Shown here in pieces: positions 36,963 to 48,927 of a stretch of 64,000 nt of DNA. Each line of letters starts with the position of its first letter. Position 1 is the stretch's first letter. Location: positions 1 through 64,000 of the forward strand of contig JAMXSV010000005.1 in NCBI GenBank assembly GCA_027559495.1, read 5' to 3'. The translations under genes were made by a program, and so were the position numbers. The DNA is from Aurifilum marmelostoma (taxonomy: Eukaryota > Ascomycota > Sordariomycetes > Diaporthales > Cryphonectriaceae). The notes below the pieces were generated by a model, which had not been told where the DNA came from, made no database searches, and saw nothing but the letters and a program-made list of their open reading frames with translations.

Positions 36963-37870
36963 CACAAAGATGCATGTGAGCCGGATCATCGGCCTGTTTG
37001 CCTTTCGGGGACCCTCCAGCACAAAGCTCCATGGCGTAAACCACGGACCCAGGGAAATGATTGTCATCGTGACATACATGAATGTTACCACACGCCCCTG
37101 CGGATCATTCCACAGCCAGGTACCAAGCCGCTGGATAAACTCAATTTGGGGTCATTTCACCAGCGGCCCCTATGCACAAACCCCTCCCTGCAAGACCACA
37201 CCACCTGGGCTACTAACCGGGCCTTCGGGTAAAAGAGAACATGCCAAGGCGGCGGTGAAGGTGAAGAAGTTGAGTTGACCAAGAAGCTGGATCTCGAGGT
37301 GGGAAAGAATTTGTCTCGATGTCAAGTAGCTAGAGCTTATCGTGACCGGCATCCGCTGTCAAGAAATCGTCGCCAATGTGGCTCTTGAGTTTAGCCAAGA
37401 CCTGCGTGGGTGGAAGGGGATTGTGGGGAGAAGGTTGCCGGAGAAAATCGCCAACGAAGAAAGGAAAATTACAGTACCTGAGTGTCATTCATTGTATTTA
37501 GCCGTTATGTGTAGTGTGCTTGGATCCTTGCCGTTTCCCCGTTTCTCCGCAATGCATCTATGTTAGTTGGTATGATCATTCCAGGTTCATCTTGCATAGG
37601 GCTGAGTGATGTGTTTACGGTACGTCTTGGTCTGGCCAGATTGTTGTTGTATGATGATGTTCCATTGAAGACTTGCATGTTTCGTTTACAAGCACTGCAT
37701 TGCTTGCATTCAGTCACTGGTGTTCATCAGAGTCAGGAGCACAAGAGTTGCTAGACAAGTCTTGTCATACAAAAGGAGCAGCACGATCCTCAGACGAGAA
37801 TACCTATGCCCTGGGTGGTTGAGTTGGAACACGATATGAATAGTTCTGGACACTCTCGGCTATTCCTCCT
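36963..37870. other. intergenic between GH115 and LDI-like genes
   Basis: About 0.9 kb, holding the GH115 promoter and the 3' flank of the LDI-like gene. No gene seen. Confidence 0.5.
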
Positions 37871-39743
37871 TCAGTCTTGCCTCAGAAGTACCACATCAAC
37901 TTCATCGCCCCCAACCTCTATCACCAAATCAACCGCATCGCCTTTTGCCACATCCCTAGTCTCTACGAGCTCGCCAGACTTGTACACCCCGTAAACACCA
38001 GTTGGCAGATTTTGTACTTGAAACTCAACTCTGTGCAAAGAATTAGTTCTCAGCGATAGGCAGATAGCCGTGTCAAGGACCACGGAATATAGAGTAAAGA
38101 GCATAGAGTGCGTACCTTGTTTCCCTCCCATCCCAAGTCCTCATAGTGACCACCAGCGCCCCGACCTCATCACTCCACTCGCTCCGGAGGAAGTCAACTC
38201 CAGCAGCGAGGTCGACACCCTCGACAACAGGATAACTCGCATGGTGGCCGTCTCGGGTCCAGGGTTGTTCCCACATCTTCTTTTGCCCATCTCTCACATT
38301 CAAGCGGCCGTACGCGATGGCTGCATTCCCGGTATATGGATCGACACCGGTCCAATTACCATCCTTATCCTGGACTGGGCCGTCCTTTCGCGGATAAAAC
38401 AACCCTCCGTCCTCCCAGGACGGGCTCATGTATGCATCTGCATGTTTCAGTAGCCCTGCCACAATGTCCAAGTCTGCTGCTGACGACGGCGCAGGAGCCA
38501 GCTCTGAAACCCACTGCATGGTAAATCCAAAGTCTGTCGTCTCAGCGAGGATTCCCATCGGAGTCTGGATTTTCTCGTCCTCGGACTGGCCCTTCTGCAT
38601 GTTCCTCGATACCTCTGCTAGGGCCTGAGGCGTAATGGTCAGACTGGCTTGACCTTCTTTCCCGCTGTCGTCCTCTGCAGCAGTGCTTCGAACCTCCTTT
38701 GCCACCGAGCTATTGTTCAGGTTGACCCTCCCATCAGGGTGCCGTGTCAGGTATCCTCGCACCAGTCCCGGGAACACCCCGTGCACGAAGTCCGAGTTCC
38801 AAGAGTTCATAAACGCCGAGGCCCAAGCATTGGCAGCGACCCCAAAGACATTGGGCACGATCGCATCCTGCTTCACCCTCCAGAAGCAGACGAACTCCTC
38901 CCCGCCTCCCACCGGGCCAGGGCGCATGAACCCGCCATTCCTGTCACGCCACGCTGCCTTGTATTTCTCCAGCACGCCGCTCACCACGTCCGTCCCGTCG
39001 CGCACGTCGTTATAGCGCATGGCGATGAGGGGGAACTGGTTGCAGATGACGAACACCACGTTGGGCTCGCAGCACACGCCCATCCAGCCGCTCCGCTCCA
39101 TCTCGTCCAGGATGACTTTCTGGAGAGATCCGCGGTTGTAGGGGAACCTCTCGGAGCCCAGGCCGAAGAACTTGGGGTCCCAGTCGAAAGTGAGGGCGTC
39201 TGGCTCCTTCTCGTACCTGTCCGAGTTGAACAGCATCGCGTGCAGGCTGACCATGAGGAGGAGGTGGCCAGAGTACATGATGTTCTCCCTGCGCACGGGA
39301 TCTGGCCAGGGCTTGCGCAGCTCCGTGATGTCCGGGTCTACAAACTTGCCCGACTGAGATGTCAGATACCAGTACCCCCACACATCACGCCTCATCATCT
39401 TGTGGATGAGCTGTTCGAACAGCGTGCGGAAGACAGAGCGCAGGGCGGGGAGGCGGTGGTAGTGGGCCAGTCCCGCGGCGTAGGTCATGGTTGCGATTTG
39501 GTACCGATAGGCTTGGAAATTCTCCTGGCCCGGGTCGAAGGAGCCCATGTGGCGCCATTCTCCGTCTGGCTGGTTTGCGAGGTTGTGGAAGTGCCGGATG
39601 TGTCCAGCTTGAGCGTGGTCAAGCTTTGGGAAATGCTGAAGAATGTTGGATGGGAGCTTGGGCGGGAGGGAGTGAGTCGCCCTCAGCGAGAGTAAATCGT
39701 CTCCATCAGAAATATTGGTTGCGGTGGCTGTTTGGGTTGCCAT
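37871..39743 (-). CDS. linalool dehydratase-isomerase (LDI)-like protein
   Basis: Two exons, 39743-38116 and 38030-37871, give 595 residues; the 85-nt intron (GTACGC to GCACAG) is in phase 2, and without it the frame would end 12 codons later. The start is the ATG at 39743 (MATQTATAT). The body resembles the alpha/alpha-barrel of bacterial LDI, which hydrates myrcene and isomerises linalool to geraniol. The Cys pair region GVCCEPNVVFVICNQ (Cys224/225 and Cys234) matches the two active-site Cys of LDI, and YSGHLLLM supplies a conserved His (about 160). The C-terminus adds a small beta-rich part (VEFQVQNLPTGVYGVYKSG). No signal peptide. Fungal members are usually of unknown substrate; terpenoid or fatty acid chemistry is possible. 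No terpene synthase lies nearby. Confidence 0.85.
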
Positions 39744-41158
39744 GTTGTTCAACTTTTTGCTTTGGCTTGCTTTGTGGAAAGTCCAGTTCAGTACGCTACG
39801 ACACTGAGAGGATATGAGAGCCGTGAACTTTCTATATACATCTCAAACACCTCGCAGGAATATGATTTCGCCAACGCACCAGGTCGGCGTAATATCGTGC
39901 ATAAGCTTCGTATTTCCGGCAGCGATTCGTCCGCATGTGCGAAGCGTATTGTACATGGCTGACGAGAGATAAAGAGGCAGTCATTCTGCTATAGAACTCA
40001 TGATGAGTGGACCGTGGCAAAGGATTTAGGTGCAGCTGTGCCCCTCGCACTATGCTTGTCTGGGGTAACAGTATCGGGCTCAGCCACGATACTAAACCCA
40101 TAGACCGAGCTGGACTTGACCGGACGGTCTAGTTACATTACAGTATAACCCCGAAAAGGGTCTTGGTTGGATCATGGTTCACGTTGGTCCCGTTTTCGTG
40201 TTGACCCTCCTCCCACCTGCTCATACAAATATTGTCTATACACCGGCAAGAGTTCTGGAAAGACTGACATTCAACGCTCATTTCAGTCTCTCAGCTTTCT
40301 TTGCATTATCACCCTTCTGTATAAGGTGAACTCATTCTCTTCAGAGAACTCACGTATCATCTCTGTTCATTGTGTTACTGTAGGTTGCTGCTCACTGACC
40401 GTGTTGACGACGGGCTCGAGTACGTTTGTCGACGAAGTGGTTATCAAGGACATTCATGGATACTTCTGTACTTGTCCTGAGGGAATTGAGCATTTTGGAT
40501 CAGTCGAGGAGAGTGCTACTTTTGCGTAAGAAGCTGTCGGCCTCAACTTCTTGGGATAATTATGGTTAGATGCGCAAGTATACGCTTCAGTCATATAGTT
40601 CGGGACCTCCACTTTCTCTATATTGCGGAATCAAGCTTAGTCTTGGGTCATACTCTATGCAGTGTGCAATTGACATAATTGATAGGATGTATGAAGACGG
40701 ACTGACTTCATCAGTCCAGGATCAGTGTCCAGGATCAGTGTCCAGTGTCCCAAGTTGTTCCTGCCTGTGAGCCGGGCAATCACTGTACAGGTCACGAAGA
40801 CACTGGATTCTACCATCGTAGACACTACGTTGGAAGCAGTCCGCGTAGCATGTGCGAGTTTGCTTGTAGATGCGAGGAGCAGAACCTTCAAGTTGGTAGC
40901 CTCTGGTAGCTCCTATTTCATCAAACAGCACGTAAGCACGGTACCCCTAATTAGTTCATCGAATTGCGTGCTCCCATCTCAATAACACGGACAGCCTGCC
41001 AGCTGTCACAGCTTCCGAAAGGGCTCCTAGTCGAAATCGTTTCCAGGCAAAACAATATGCTGGTTGTATTCTGCATCATCTCATTTAGCCCGTGCGCGGT
41101 CCTTCCTCTGTCCCACCCTCTACCCTCTTTGCCTTTCGTTTGACTACTTTCCCTCGCC
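39744..41158. other. intergenic, promoter side of LDI-like gene
   Basis: No gene seen. A short tandem duplication (CCAGGATCAGTGT twice) lies near 40716-40742. Confidence 0.5.
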
Positions 41159-42422
41159 CTATGCCTCCAAAGATTGCCATTGATACCTGGGCATCATGGC
41201 CATCTTCTCTTCAGGACTAAACTCCGTATCGGAATATATCATGCGACCCTTCTCCTTCTTCGACTTCTTCTCGGCGCCCTCAGCAGGGGCAGCAGCAGCA
41301 GCCTCCGTAGGCGTCCTGGCGGGCTTGATGCCAGCCTCTGCCATGCGGATGAGCTTGTCGATATCGTCGCCCTGACGAGCTCCGCCAGCCACGAGCTCAT
41401 CCACCGCTGATGCGCCACCAGCCGGGTAGCCTGCTGGTGGGGCTTGGCCGGGATAGTAATTTGCTGGATATCCAGGCCGCTGGGGTAGATTGCCCGGCGT
41501 ACCGGTCGGGAGAGAGGGAGGTCGTGCGGGAAGGTTGGATGGAGGGTATTGATTGTAGCCGGCTGGAGGGGCAGTGCCGTTCGCTGGGTAATTCGGGTAG
41601 CCTGGTTGGCCATATGCCGAGGGTGGGTTGAATGGAGAGTTCTGAGGGGTGTGTAAGCAGGATGTCTCGAGGGAAGACCTGGGTTGTTTGTGCACTTACG
41701 AACGTGCCTGGGCTACCAGCCTGGCCGGGGCTCTGTGCACTGCCCGGCACAGGAACTGGAGGACCGTTGGTACCAGCCGCCTTGTGGGCAGCTTTCCTGG
41801 CTCTGAATTCTGCAAACCTCTTCTTCAAGTCTTCGGGTGCCTCGATCTTGATCTTCTTGGAGGGTCTGCCCTCGCCAGGTGGCGGATTGCCCGTAGCCTC
41901 GAATCGTTCTCTTTGGGCATCGAAGTAGTTCTTAACGATGCGCTCTTCATGTTGCTTCCTGACCTCTTCGGGTAGACCCTCCATTCCAAAGATCTCTACA
42001 TCTAGGCTTTGTCGGTTGGCCAGGGCATTCTCGACGTGGGACAGCGATTCCTTATGGACTTGATTCATGTGCACAGAGAGACCTGCGGGGCGATATCGAT
42101 CAGCGGATGGCCGGCCATCGTCATCAGGCAGCGTTGGGTGAACACAGCGCGCAAAAGTGCGACTTACCTCCAGCGGTGTTCAGTCTTCGGCCACATCGGT
42201 CGCACTTGAAATGCTTGGCCTTTTGGTGGGAGATGAGAAGCTTGAGATCCTCGAAATCACGCTCGCCTGCAAGGGTTTCATGGTCAGCCAGAGAGCTAGA
42301 TGCGCTGCGGCGCGTGCACGGGCAGGCAGGCGGGCAGTCTGTGATGGAAGCTCACAGTAGTAGCACCACGGTCGCTGGAGGAGCTCCTCGACATTGGGGT
42401 GACCGCGCTTCTTCTTGCCCAT
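41159..42422 (-). CDS. BuGZ/ZNF207/SUF4-like zinc-finger protein
   Basis: Four exons, 42422-42356, 42266-42168, 42082-41700 and 41641-41159, give 343 residues; every junction keeps phase, and introns 1 and 2 split the finger region. Two C2H2 fingers lie at the N-terminus: Cys20/Cys23/His36/His41 (WCYYCERDF) and Cys44/Cys47/His60/His65 (KCDRCGRRLNT...HMNQVH). They are followed by VEIFGMEGLPEEV and the KKRFAEFRARK helix. The C-terminal half is Pro/Gly/Tyr-rich (GQPGYPNYPANGT). This order matches animal BuGZ/ZNF207, which binds microtubules and Bub3 and condenses through its low-complexity part, and plant SUF4. A spindle or splicing role in fungi is inferred. The C-terminus holds a conserved-looking RMIYSDTEFSPEEKMA block. 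Confidence 0.88.
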
Positions 42423-43892
42423 CTTGTCGATGATATCCGATCGGCGGCAGACTTGTGATAGGGTGCGAGTTGGAAGTGACGGGCTGGCCGCAGCTGCGCG
42501 TGGTGATGGGAGCTGTAATGTGCGGTGGTACTTGTTGCTGGTGGGATGGCTGCACGCCGAAAAGCTGAGGCTATGAAGGGCCCTCTCTAGAATGACCTCG
42601 AGCCTGGACCTCAACCCTTGCAGCATGCGACACAAACGCGGCAGACTTGCGCTAAACTCGGTTTGGACGAGCGGCAGCAGCCCCAGCAGGGCGGCGGCGG
42701 CGGCCTGGGCGGGTCCTGCCCACCTGCCATAACAGTGACGACCCTTACTGACTGAACGAACCCTAGCACAGCACTGAAGTCGGTGAGGTCATCTTCGTAT
42801 TTCCTCTCCCTGTTTCTCAAGCCTCTCTCTCCCTCCGTCTTCCACCCCGACAAGTATTGGGTATTCAGAGGTCCGAGATCGAATCCTGGGGTCTAAGGGA
42901 CTTGTTCGACCAAAATTTGCCAACGCCTTCTCGAGATTCTCTCCCTCATTTCCTTTTCGACCGGGCCTAAAAAAGAAGGTCCATTACTCACTGGCCCTCC
43001 AAGTCACGATCTTTTTTTTTTTTTTTTTTTTTTTTTGTTCTTCGTTTCCACGAACTATTATATCTGCCTTCTGATGCACCGCCTACAAATCCAGGCTTGC
43101 TGTACCTCTCAGTCAAGACATACGCATGCATAATCCATGAAACACACAGCTTTCAGTCTGGTTTTTAGCTCTCCAAAACGGCAGGCCCGAAGACTTACCT
43201 CTTTGGGAATTTTGAGTCTCGGGCGGTGGAACGGGCATATCGTTTCTCATGACCTCGCTCTCGCTTCGATTTTTGAACCTAGCCATTCATCGACGCCCTT
43301 GGATTGGCATATGGTACATAAAGATCAACTGGATGTTGCCACATGAACAGAGCCTCTACACATATTGGATTCAATCATTTCAGAGTTTATCTACATCAAA
43401 GTAGACAGCCAGTTCCAGCCTCATTTCGACGACATCTCTTCGGGCACCGTGGATCTGTCTTCTACTCACTGTTACCCATGACAAGGATTCCACAGCAAAC
43501 TTGTCACCTCATTATTTCCTCAACTGATATTTGGTATACCAATTCTCTCATTCAGTTGCTTGATCATTCAACTATCCTCTTCTACCAACCTTCTATTCCC
43601 CCCCCCTCCCTCTCAAGCTGTTGACGCGTCAGCACACCAGGTGACTGACACTAAAACCACTCAGCCTTCCCAACTGGTCACAACCTCCACTTGCTCTGTT
43701 TCCCATTGATCAGGATCAGACAGAAATATCGCAGCAGAATCATCTGGCGATGTTGCCAGCGCTCACTGTTGTACCGTGACCATCCTTCAACACATAGCCA
43801 CCATTATTGCATTCAAGAATAAAGAGACACCCCCTCTCCACCGCTATAACTCTCACAGCTCCTATGTCCCTCAAGAAGATTACATCGACATC
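42423..43892. other. divergent intergenic region with poly-T tract
   Basis: Holds the promoters of the BuGZ-like gene (minus) and the PX-associated gene (plus). A T25 tract lies at 43012-43036. No gene seen. Confidence 0.5.
43012..43036. repeat. poly-T tract T25
   Basis: Twenty-five T on the plus strand. It may act as a nucleosome-free promoter element; length may be unreliable. Confidence 0.8.
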
Positions 43893-46225
43893 ATGACCTC
43901 AGACCCACATGGGTTCCTCACTCCAGCCCAGCTGCAAGCCCTGTTTGACATACTCAACCACAATGAGACATATCGGGAAGCCGAGAGCTTCAAGCATACA
44001 CATGCAATCAGGGAATATGGCTACCCTTTCACCGAGGCCGAAACCCCACAAAGACATTCCACCTCCAGCCCGAAATACCGTCAAAAATCCTCATCTCCAT
44101 TGCTGCAGCTCCTGCTCACGAGATGCATCCTCACAATACCGGGCATGAGCGACCTACCGCCCGACTTTTGGTCCTATAATTTCCAGGGCATCATGGTTAG
44201 GCTCGCCGAAGCGAATCTCTCCGAATCGTACGACAAGGGCACGCTGGGCACTAGGAAGACCCTTGCGACCGGTGCGTCGGTCATTCACGAGGCTTTGACG
44301 AGGGGTTTACTGGCCGGTGTTCCCGAGAGTACCAACACGACCGGCCTGCAGGCGAGGAGCTATGACGTGCAGCAGGCGTCCGAGCTGGACAAGGCCTGGA
44401 ACGACTGTATCCATGAGCTGATTCACGGCAACCTGGCCGATGAGCTGTTCGACCACTGCGCCAAGACGGCGGATCTGGAGGCACACTCCCCAGCTGTATC
44501 GGCGGCTGTCGACTACGTGATATTGCATATCGCCTCCCTAATGCATCACGTCTTTGTGCTGTCTTCGGAGGGACAGTACCTGCTGAAGCTGGTCGAGAAC
44601 GTCTTCAAGCTGATCCCCTTCTCCAGCGTGAAAGCGGCGCTGAGGGTAGGCAACGCGGCCACCATGATCAACGGCATGGTGCGGCTTTTCCTGGCCAAGA
44701 TGAGCGTTGGTGCAATGACGAACTGGATAGGCCTCACGAGTGGAGCTGACGACGGAATGAATTTATTGCAGAGGTAAGGGCCTCGACGGAAGCATGGGGA
44801 AGATATTGTGTCACAGCTAACCTGAGTCCTCTGGTCAGGATCATATCCATAGTTCTGTCCTGGGATGCGAGCGAGTTTCGGAAACAGGCTGGTCAGATCG
44901 AGTCAGGCAAGGAGCGCCCGACCAAGGAACAGTTCTCCGCGCTCAAGGAGCACCTGAACATGCCCGCCGAAGCCCACCGAGCCATGCGTGAGATCAGCAT
45001 GGCACAGCAAAAGTCCATCGTGACCGTAATCTTCGAGGCTACCGACGCAAAAATTGCGGCCTCCCTCACCCAGTCCCAGCACGCCCAATGCTTGGACTGG
45101 CTCTCGGCAACGCTCTCGGCGCGCGATCGAGACGAGATGACCAAGGTCCTGTGTAGATCCAACCCCGACTGCTTCACCGCTGCGGTGCGTGGAGCCGTGA
45201 GCACATATGAGCCATTCATCAGGTCTATCCACGAGACACTTGATCTGAGGGAGCACGTCACCTCGGTCGAGACATTTGTGTCGGACTTTATCGAGACGAG
45301 CAAGCCAAAAAAGGTCAAGGGCGGGTGGCGGATGAAGATGAACGGAGGCAGGACCAAGGCTGAAGAAAGCCGACCGCCGTCAGTGGAGGACTACGTTGCG
45401 CTGCTCAGGCGAAACAAGCATCTGTTCTACAACTACTGCCATGACTTTGCCAAGAACTGCACCGACCTGCGTGAGCGGTTCCAGGCATGGGCACACACGG
45501 CCGTCGACGAGTTCAACCAGCAGCAGCCCGGCAAGGGAGGACCCGATGGGGCTGGAGCGATCAGCAGCGAGCTGCATGATATGTACACCCGGCTCCCGGC
45601 CGAGACGCAAGAGAAAGTCCTCGCAGCGCTGACCGCACATGCCTCCTACCTGTCGAAGCTCGACACCCTCTCCAATCTGCGCATGCAGCGCGTGCTGGAT
45701 CAGCTCAGCAGCCAGCAGCAGCAACCAGATGGCGACGAGAAGCCCGACAAGAAGGATAAGGGTGGAAGCGGTGACAGTCGCGCAGCCAGCCGAGCGCGCA
45801 GCAGCAAGCCCTCGTCCAGAGCAGCCTCTCCGCGCCGTAAAGACCTAGGCGAACCTAGCATGTCCGGCCCGGGTGTGTACCTAATGCGCTGGGAGTCACT
45901 CCTTGACGAGACCCTCATCACGCCCGCCGTGGTGCCAAGCGGACCCGTGCGGCACGGAAGAGACGTCAAGGGCCAAAAGGCCTGGGGCAAGACGGTGGCC
46001 GAGGATCTCAAGGCTGGCGGCTGGGACTCGGGCGCCATCGCCAGGGAGGAGGACCGGGTGGTGCCGGCGGCACCGGATGTGAGGTTTGTGGTGGACGTGC
46101 TGGGACAACGGTTTAGAGACATTGTGAATGAGAAGATTGGGGATGTGGTGCCTGCTGTAAATACTGAAAATGGGTTGAGATCTGATCAGGAAGGGTTGGC
46201 GATCGAGGTGGAGGGAATCATGTAG
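43893..46225 (+). CDS. PX-associated (PXB)/DUF3818 domain protein
   Basis: Two exons, 43893-44773 and 44839-46225, give 755 residues; the 65-nt intron (GTAAGG to GGTCAG) is in phase 2. The start MTSDPHGFLTPAQLQALFDIL fits the beginning of PX-associated domains (LTPxQxxALFDIL). It continues through REYGYPF and LLQLLLTRCILTIPG. The DUF3818 core follows: DCIHELIHGNLADELFDHCAKT, HIASLMHHVFVLSSEGQYLLKLVENVFKLIPF and MINGMVRLFLAKMSVG. The second half includes a basic/Ser-rich disordered stretch (about 590-630) and ends in a conserved-looking MRWESLLDETL. Relatives such as yeast YPR097W carry a PX lipid-binding domain between the two; no PX motif is recognisable here. A role at membranes in lipid or mitochondrial/endosomal contact is inferred from relatives. 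Confidence 0.85.
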
Positions 46226-47760
46226 TAAACAGATTTCTATGAAATCTGTCCTGTCTCTGGATTGGATTGAGCGGAGGTGAGAAGCGGCCCCCCCGTGTCA
46301 GGGACACAATAGCCGTCGGCATGAAAATCCATACAATTCGCCCGCATTTCGAGCGCATACGAATCGTTCTTGCGCAAATGAAGAGATAGGAAGCCTTTTC
46401 TTCCGGCTTACCATTGTCTCGCGACTGGAATATGGCCGCTCTATTTGGTACTTTACAGGAGGGGGTTATTCAGAACCTGGGTAAAGCACGGTGTCCCCCA
46501 CAAGTGTCGTTGGGGCCTCGGCTTGAGGCTCTGTACGCATTACCGACCAGATCGCACATCGTGGAAACGGATCGACCGATTTTCTCGCGACCAAACAAGC
46601 TTGGTAAAAACAAACAAATAGAAACACCCCACAGGTAGACAGGGTGTGTTAAGATCCAGGCGCCTAGAACGGAGGGCCGCCAGAAATGGTTACTATGGCG
46701 TGTACGGGAGACTCGCTTTCATTGTTTCGAAACGTCGCTTGCAGTCCTGCTGGCCCTGTTCATTTCCGGGATCCTGGGCGGGGGGGCCAAACCTGGCTGG
46801 GCCTGAGGGAGAAGGCTGTCAGCTTCAGAATGGGAGAAGAGTCTTGATGTGCAATTGATTCATATATAAAGACAGGTCAATTATATGAATATTTGGCACT
46901 GTTCAAAAGAGTCAAGAGCTTCTATGCTTCTCGAATGGATTACAGTGCTGGAAATGATCGATTGAGTTTTCTTTTCTTTTCTTTTCCCTAGCAGAGACAA
47001 GCCACAGCGCCCGTTCTAGGGGTCATCGCCGCTGAAAACATGAAAAGCCAGGAAATATCCCGATTGGTGCAATTTCACAGCCCACTTAACCTCAGACGAC
47101 GACATCGTGGGACCTGGGTTTTGTTTTCCCCTGATCTTTCTGTTCCGGAACAAGACCACTTTCTCGCGCGCTTCCGAGGCGAGAGGAAGGGGGGCGAACC
47201 TGAAGGTCCTGCTTGGCGTTTGGTCCTGCATTATCAGGACGGATGGGACCTCCTGCATGAAGCCATGCGGCAGAGGTGGGCCGTGCTTGTTAGCTGAGTA
47301 CTGTCCAGTGGTGTTTTGCTCCTGTAATTAACCTGTGCCTTGCACCCTTGTGTCATTCAAGGTGGCCGGGGGTGATGGTGGGCGTGGGTAAAGAAGGGGG
47401 GGCCATGATGAGGCGGGTGAAGGAGGAGGAGGAGGAGGAGGAGGAGGAGGCCCTGAATAAATATCATGAAGCTGCCCAGAAGCACCCTCGATTTCCACCG
47501 TTCCTCTTGCTTGCGTTTTCTGCCCCAACGACGACCACACATTCTTTTTTGATTCTCGTTCGCTTCACTCATATCCCATTCACTCTTTTTTCTGGCTCTG
47601 GTTAGCTGACAATACAAGCCTCTCCAAACACGGATCCTCATCAGAAGCATCCATTCTTTTCTGCATTACTCCAAAGACCAGTGGTCGTCTAGGACTTACA
47701 CCCACCCACCCACCCACTTGTTGTTGTATATACACACACACACAAAAGTCATCATCCAAA
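46226..47760. other. intergenic upstream of GH131
   Basis: No gene seen. It contains (AGG)10 at 47421-47450, a CCCA repeat near 47698-47716, and a TATATA followed by a short CA run within 40 nt of the GH131 start. Confidence 0.5.
47421..47450. repeat. trinucleotide microsatellite (AGG)10
   Basis: Ten perfect AGG units in the GH131 upstream region. Confidence 0.85.
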
Positions 47761-48927
47761 ATGATCAAGCAGACCGCCCTCGCCGCTCTCGCAGCGCACC
47801 TCGTCGGCCTCGCGGCCGCGGGCACGACTGAGTGGTCAGGCAGCTTCAACGACATGACGGTGGCGACGCTCGAGGACTGGTCGTGGTCGAACGAGGTGGG
47901 CGAGTACCAGTGGTACATCTACGGCACGGGCAACACGAGCGACTACGTGGCGTTCGACGCCAGCTACGCCAACCCGGCGGACGGGTCGAGCACAAAGGGC
48001 GCCAAGATCACGCTGACCTCGACGTCGTACTGGGAGGGCCAGACGATGCGCCGGACCGAGCTGATCCCCCAGGCCAGCGACACCAGCGCCATCGACTCGG
48101 GCACCCTGTACTACCACTTCTCGCTGATGCGCGAGGACACCAACGCGCCCTCGACCGCCCGCGAGCACCAGATCGCCTTCTTCGAGTCCCACTTCACCGA
48201 GCTGCAGTACGGCCTGGCCAGCGGCGGCAGCGGCGACGGCGACACCACCCTGCGCTGGATGGCCAACTCGGCCGAGCAGTGGAACGTCACCATGGAGGCC
48301 GGCGTGTGGCACAACTTTGCCTACGAGATCGACTTCTCCGGCAGCACCGTCGGCCTGTGGCACTCGACCGGCGGCGACGACCTGACCAACGTCGTCTCTC
48401 CCGTCTCGGCCTCTGTCAGCTCCAACGGCGCCGACTGGCACGTCGGCGTTCTCGAGCTGCCCGTCACCGGCGTCGCGGACACCACCGAGGACCTGTACTT
48501 CTCTGGTGTCTACATCGAGAGCGGCGACATCACCACCTCCTTCTCTGGCTCTTCTTCGGCCTCTTCCTCCTCCAGCGGTGCCTCTTCGTCTTCTGCTGCT
48601 GTCGCTGCCACCAGCGCCGCCGCGGCCTCGAGCAGCTCCGTGGCTGTTGCGTCCAGCAGCTCCGCCGCCGCCGTTGTCGAGTCGAGCAGCAGCGCCGTCG
48701 CCGTTTCCAGCTCTGCCGCCGCCGTCGTGGCCACGTCCAGCTCTGCTGCTGCTGCTGCTGTCGCTCCCTCCTCTGCAGCCGCCAGCTCGGCCGCCTCCAC
48801 CTCGAGCGCGGTCGTCGTCGCCGCCAGCAGCAGCTCTGCCGCCCCCGCCACTACCGCTCTTGCAACATCATCGGCATCCTCCTGCAAGCCTCGCACCAAG
48901 ACCGTCTGGGTCACGGCCTCTGCCTAA
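47761..48927 (+). CDS. secreted GH131 beta-glucanase with Ser/Ala-rich tail
   Basis: An intronless frame of 388 residues. Signal peptide is MIKQTALAALAAHLVGLAAAG (1-21). Residues 22-260 match GH131, a fungal family with broad beta-1,3/1,6 and beta-1,4-glucanase activity: TEWSGSFNDMTVATLEDWSWSN at the start, GEYQWYIYGTG, SYWEGQTMRRTELIPQ, YYHFSLMREDTNAP, HQIAFFESHFTELQYG and WHNFAYEIDFS. From about 262 the protein is nearly all Ser, Ala and Val, a likely O-glycosylated linker, ending CKPRTKTVWVTASA. Other GH131 proteins often end in a CBM1; none is present here. No GPI signal is seen. The very high third-position G/C creates long open frames in the other frames and on the opposite strand, which are shadows. 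Confidence 0.92.
   Translation: MIKQTALAALAAHLVGLAAAGTTEWSGSFNDMTVATLEDWSWSNEVGEYQWYIYGTGNTSDYVAFDASYANPADGSSTKGAKITLTSTSYWEGQTMRRTELIPQASDTSAIDSGTLYYHFSLMREDTNAPSTAREHQIAFFESHFTELQYGLASGGSGDGDTTLRWMANSAEQWNVTMEAGVWHNFAYEIDFSGSTVGLWHSTGGDDLTNVVSPVSASVSSNGADWHVGVLELPVTGVADTTEDLYFSGVYIESGDITTSFSGSSSASSSSSGASSSSAAVAATSAAAASSSSVAVASSSSAAAVVESSSSAVAVSSSAAAVVATSSSAAAAAVAPSSAAASSAASTSSAVVVAASSSSAAPATTALATSSASSCKPRTKTVWVTASA

Noticed and set aside
38649..39695. 348-codon plus-strand frame over the LDI-like gene
   Set aside because: Antisense shadow; His/Val/Glu-rich composition without a domain.
26039..39743. Secondary-metabolite gene cluster (dioxygenase, LDI-like enzyme)
   Set aside because: No backbone synthase, P450 or pathway-specific regulator; a kinesin and GH115 lie between the two enzymes.
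40710..40745. Tandem CCAGGATCAGTGT duplication
   Set aside because: Only two units in non-coding DNA; no further structure.
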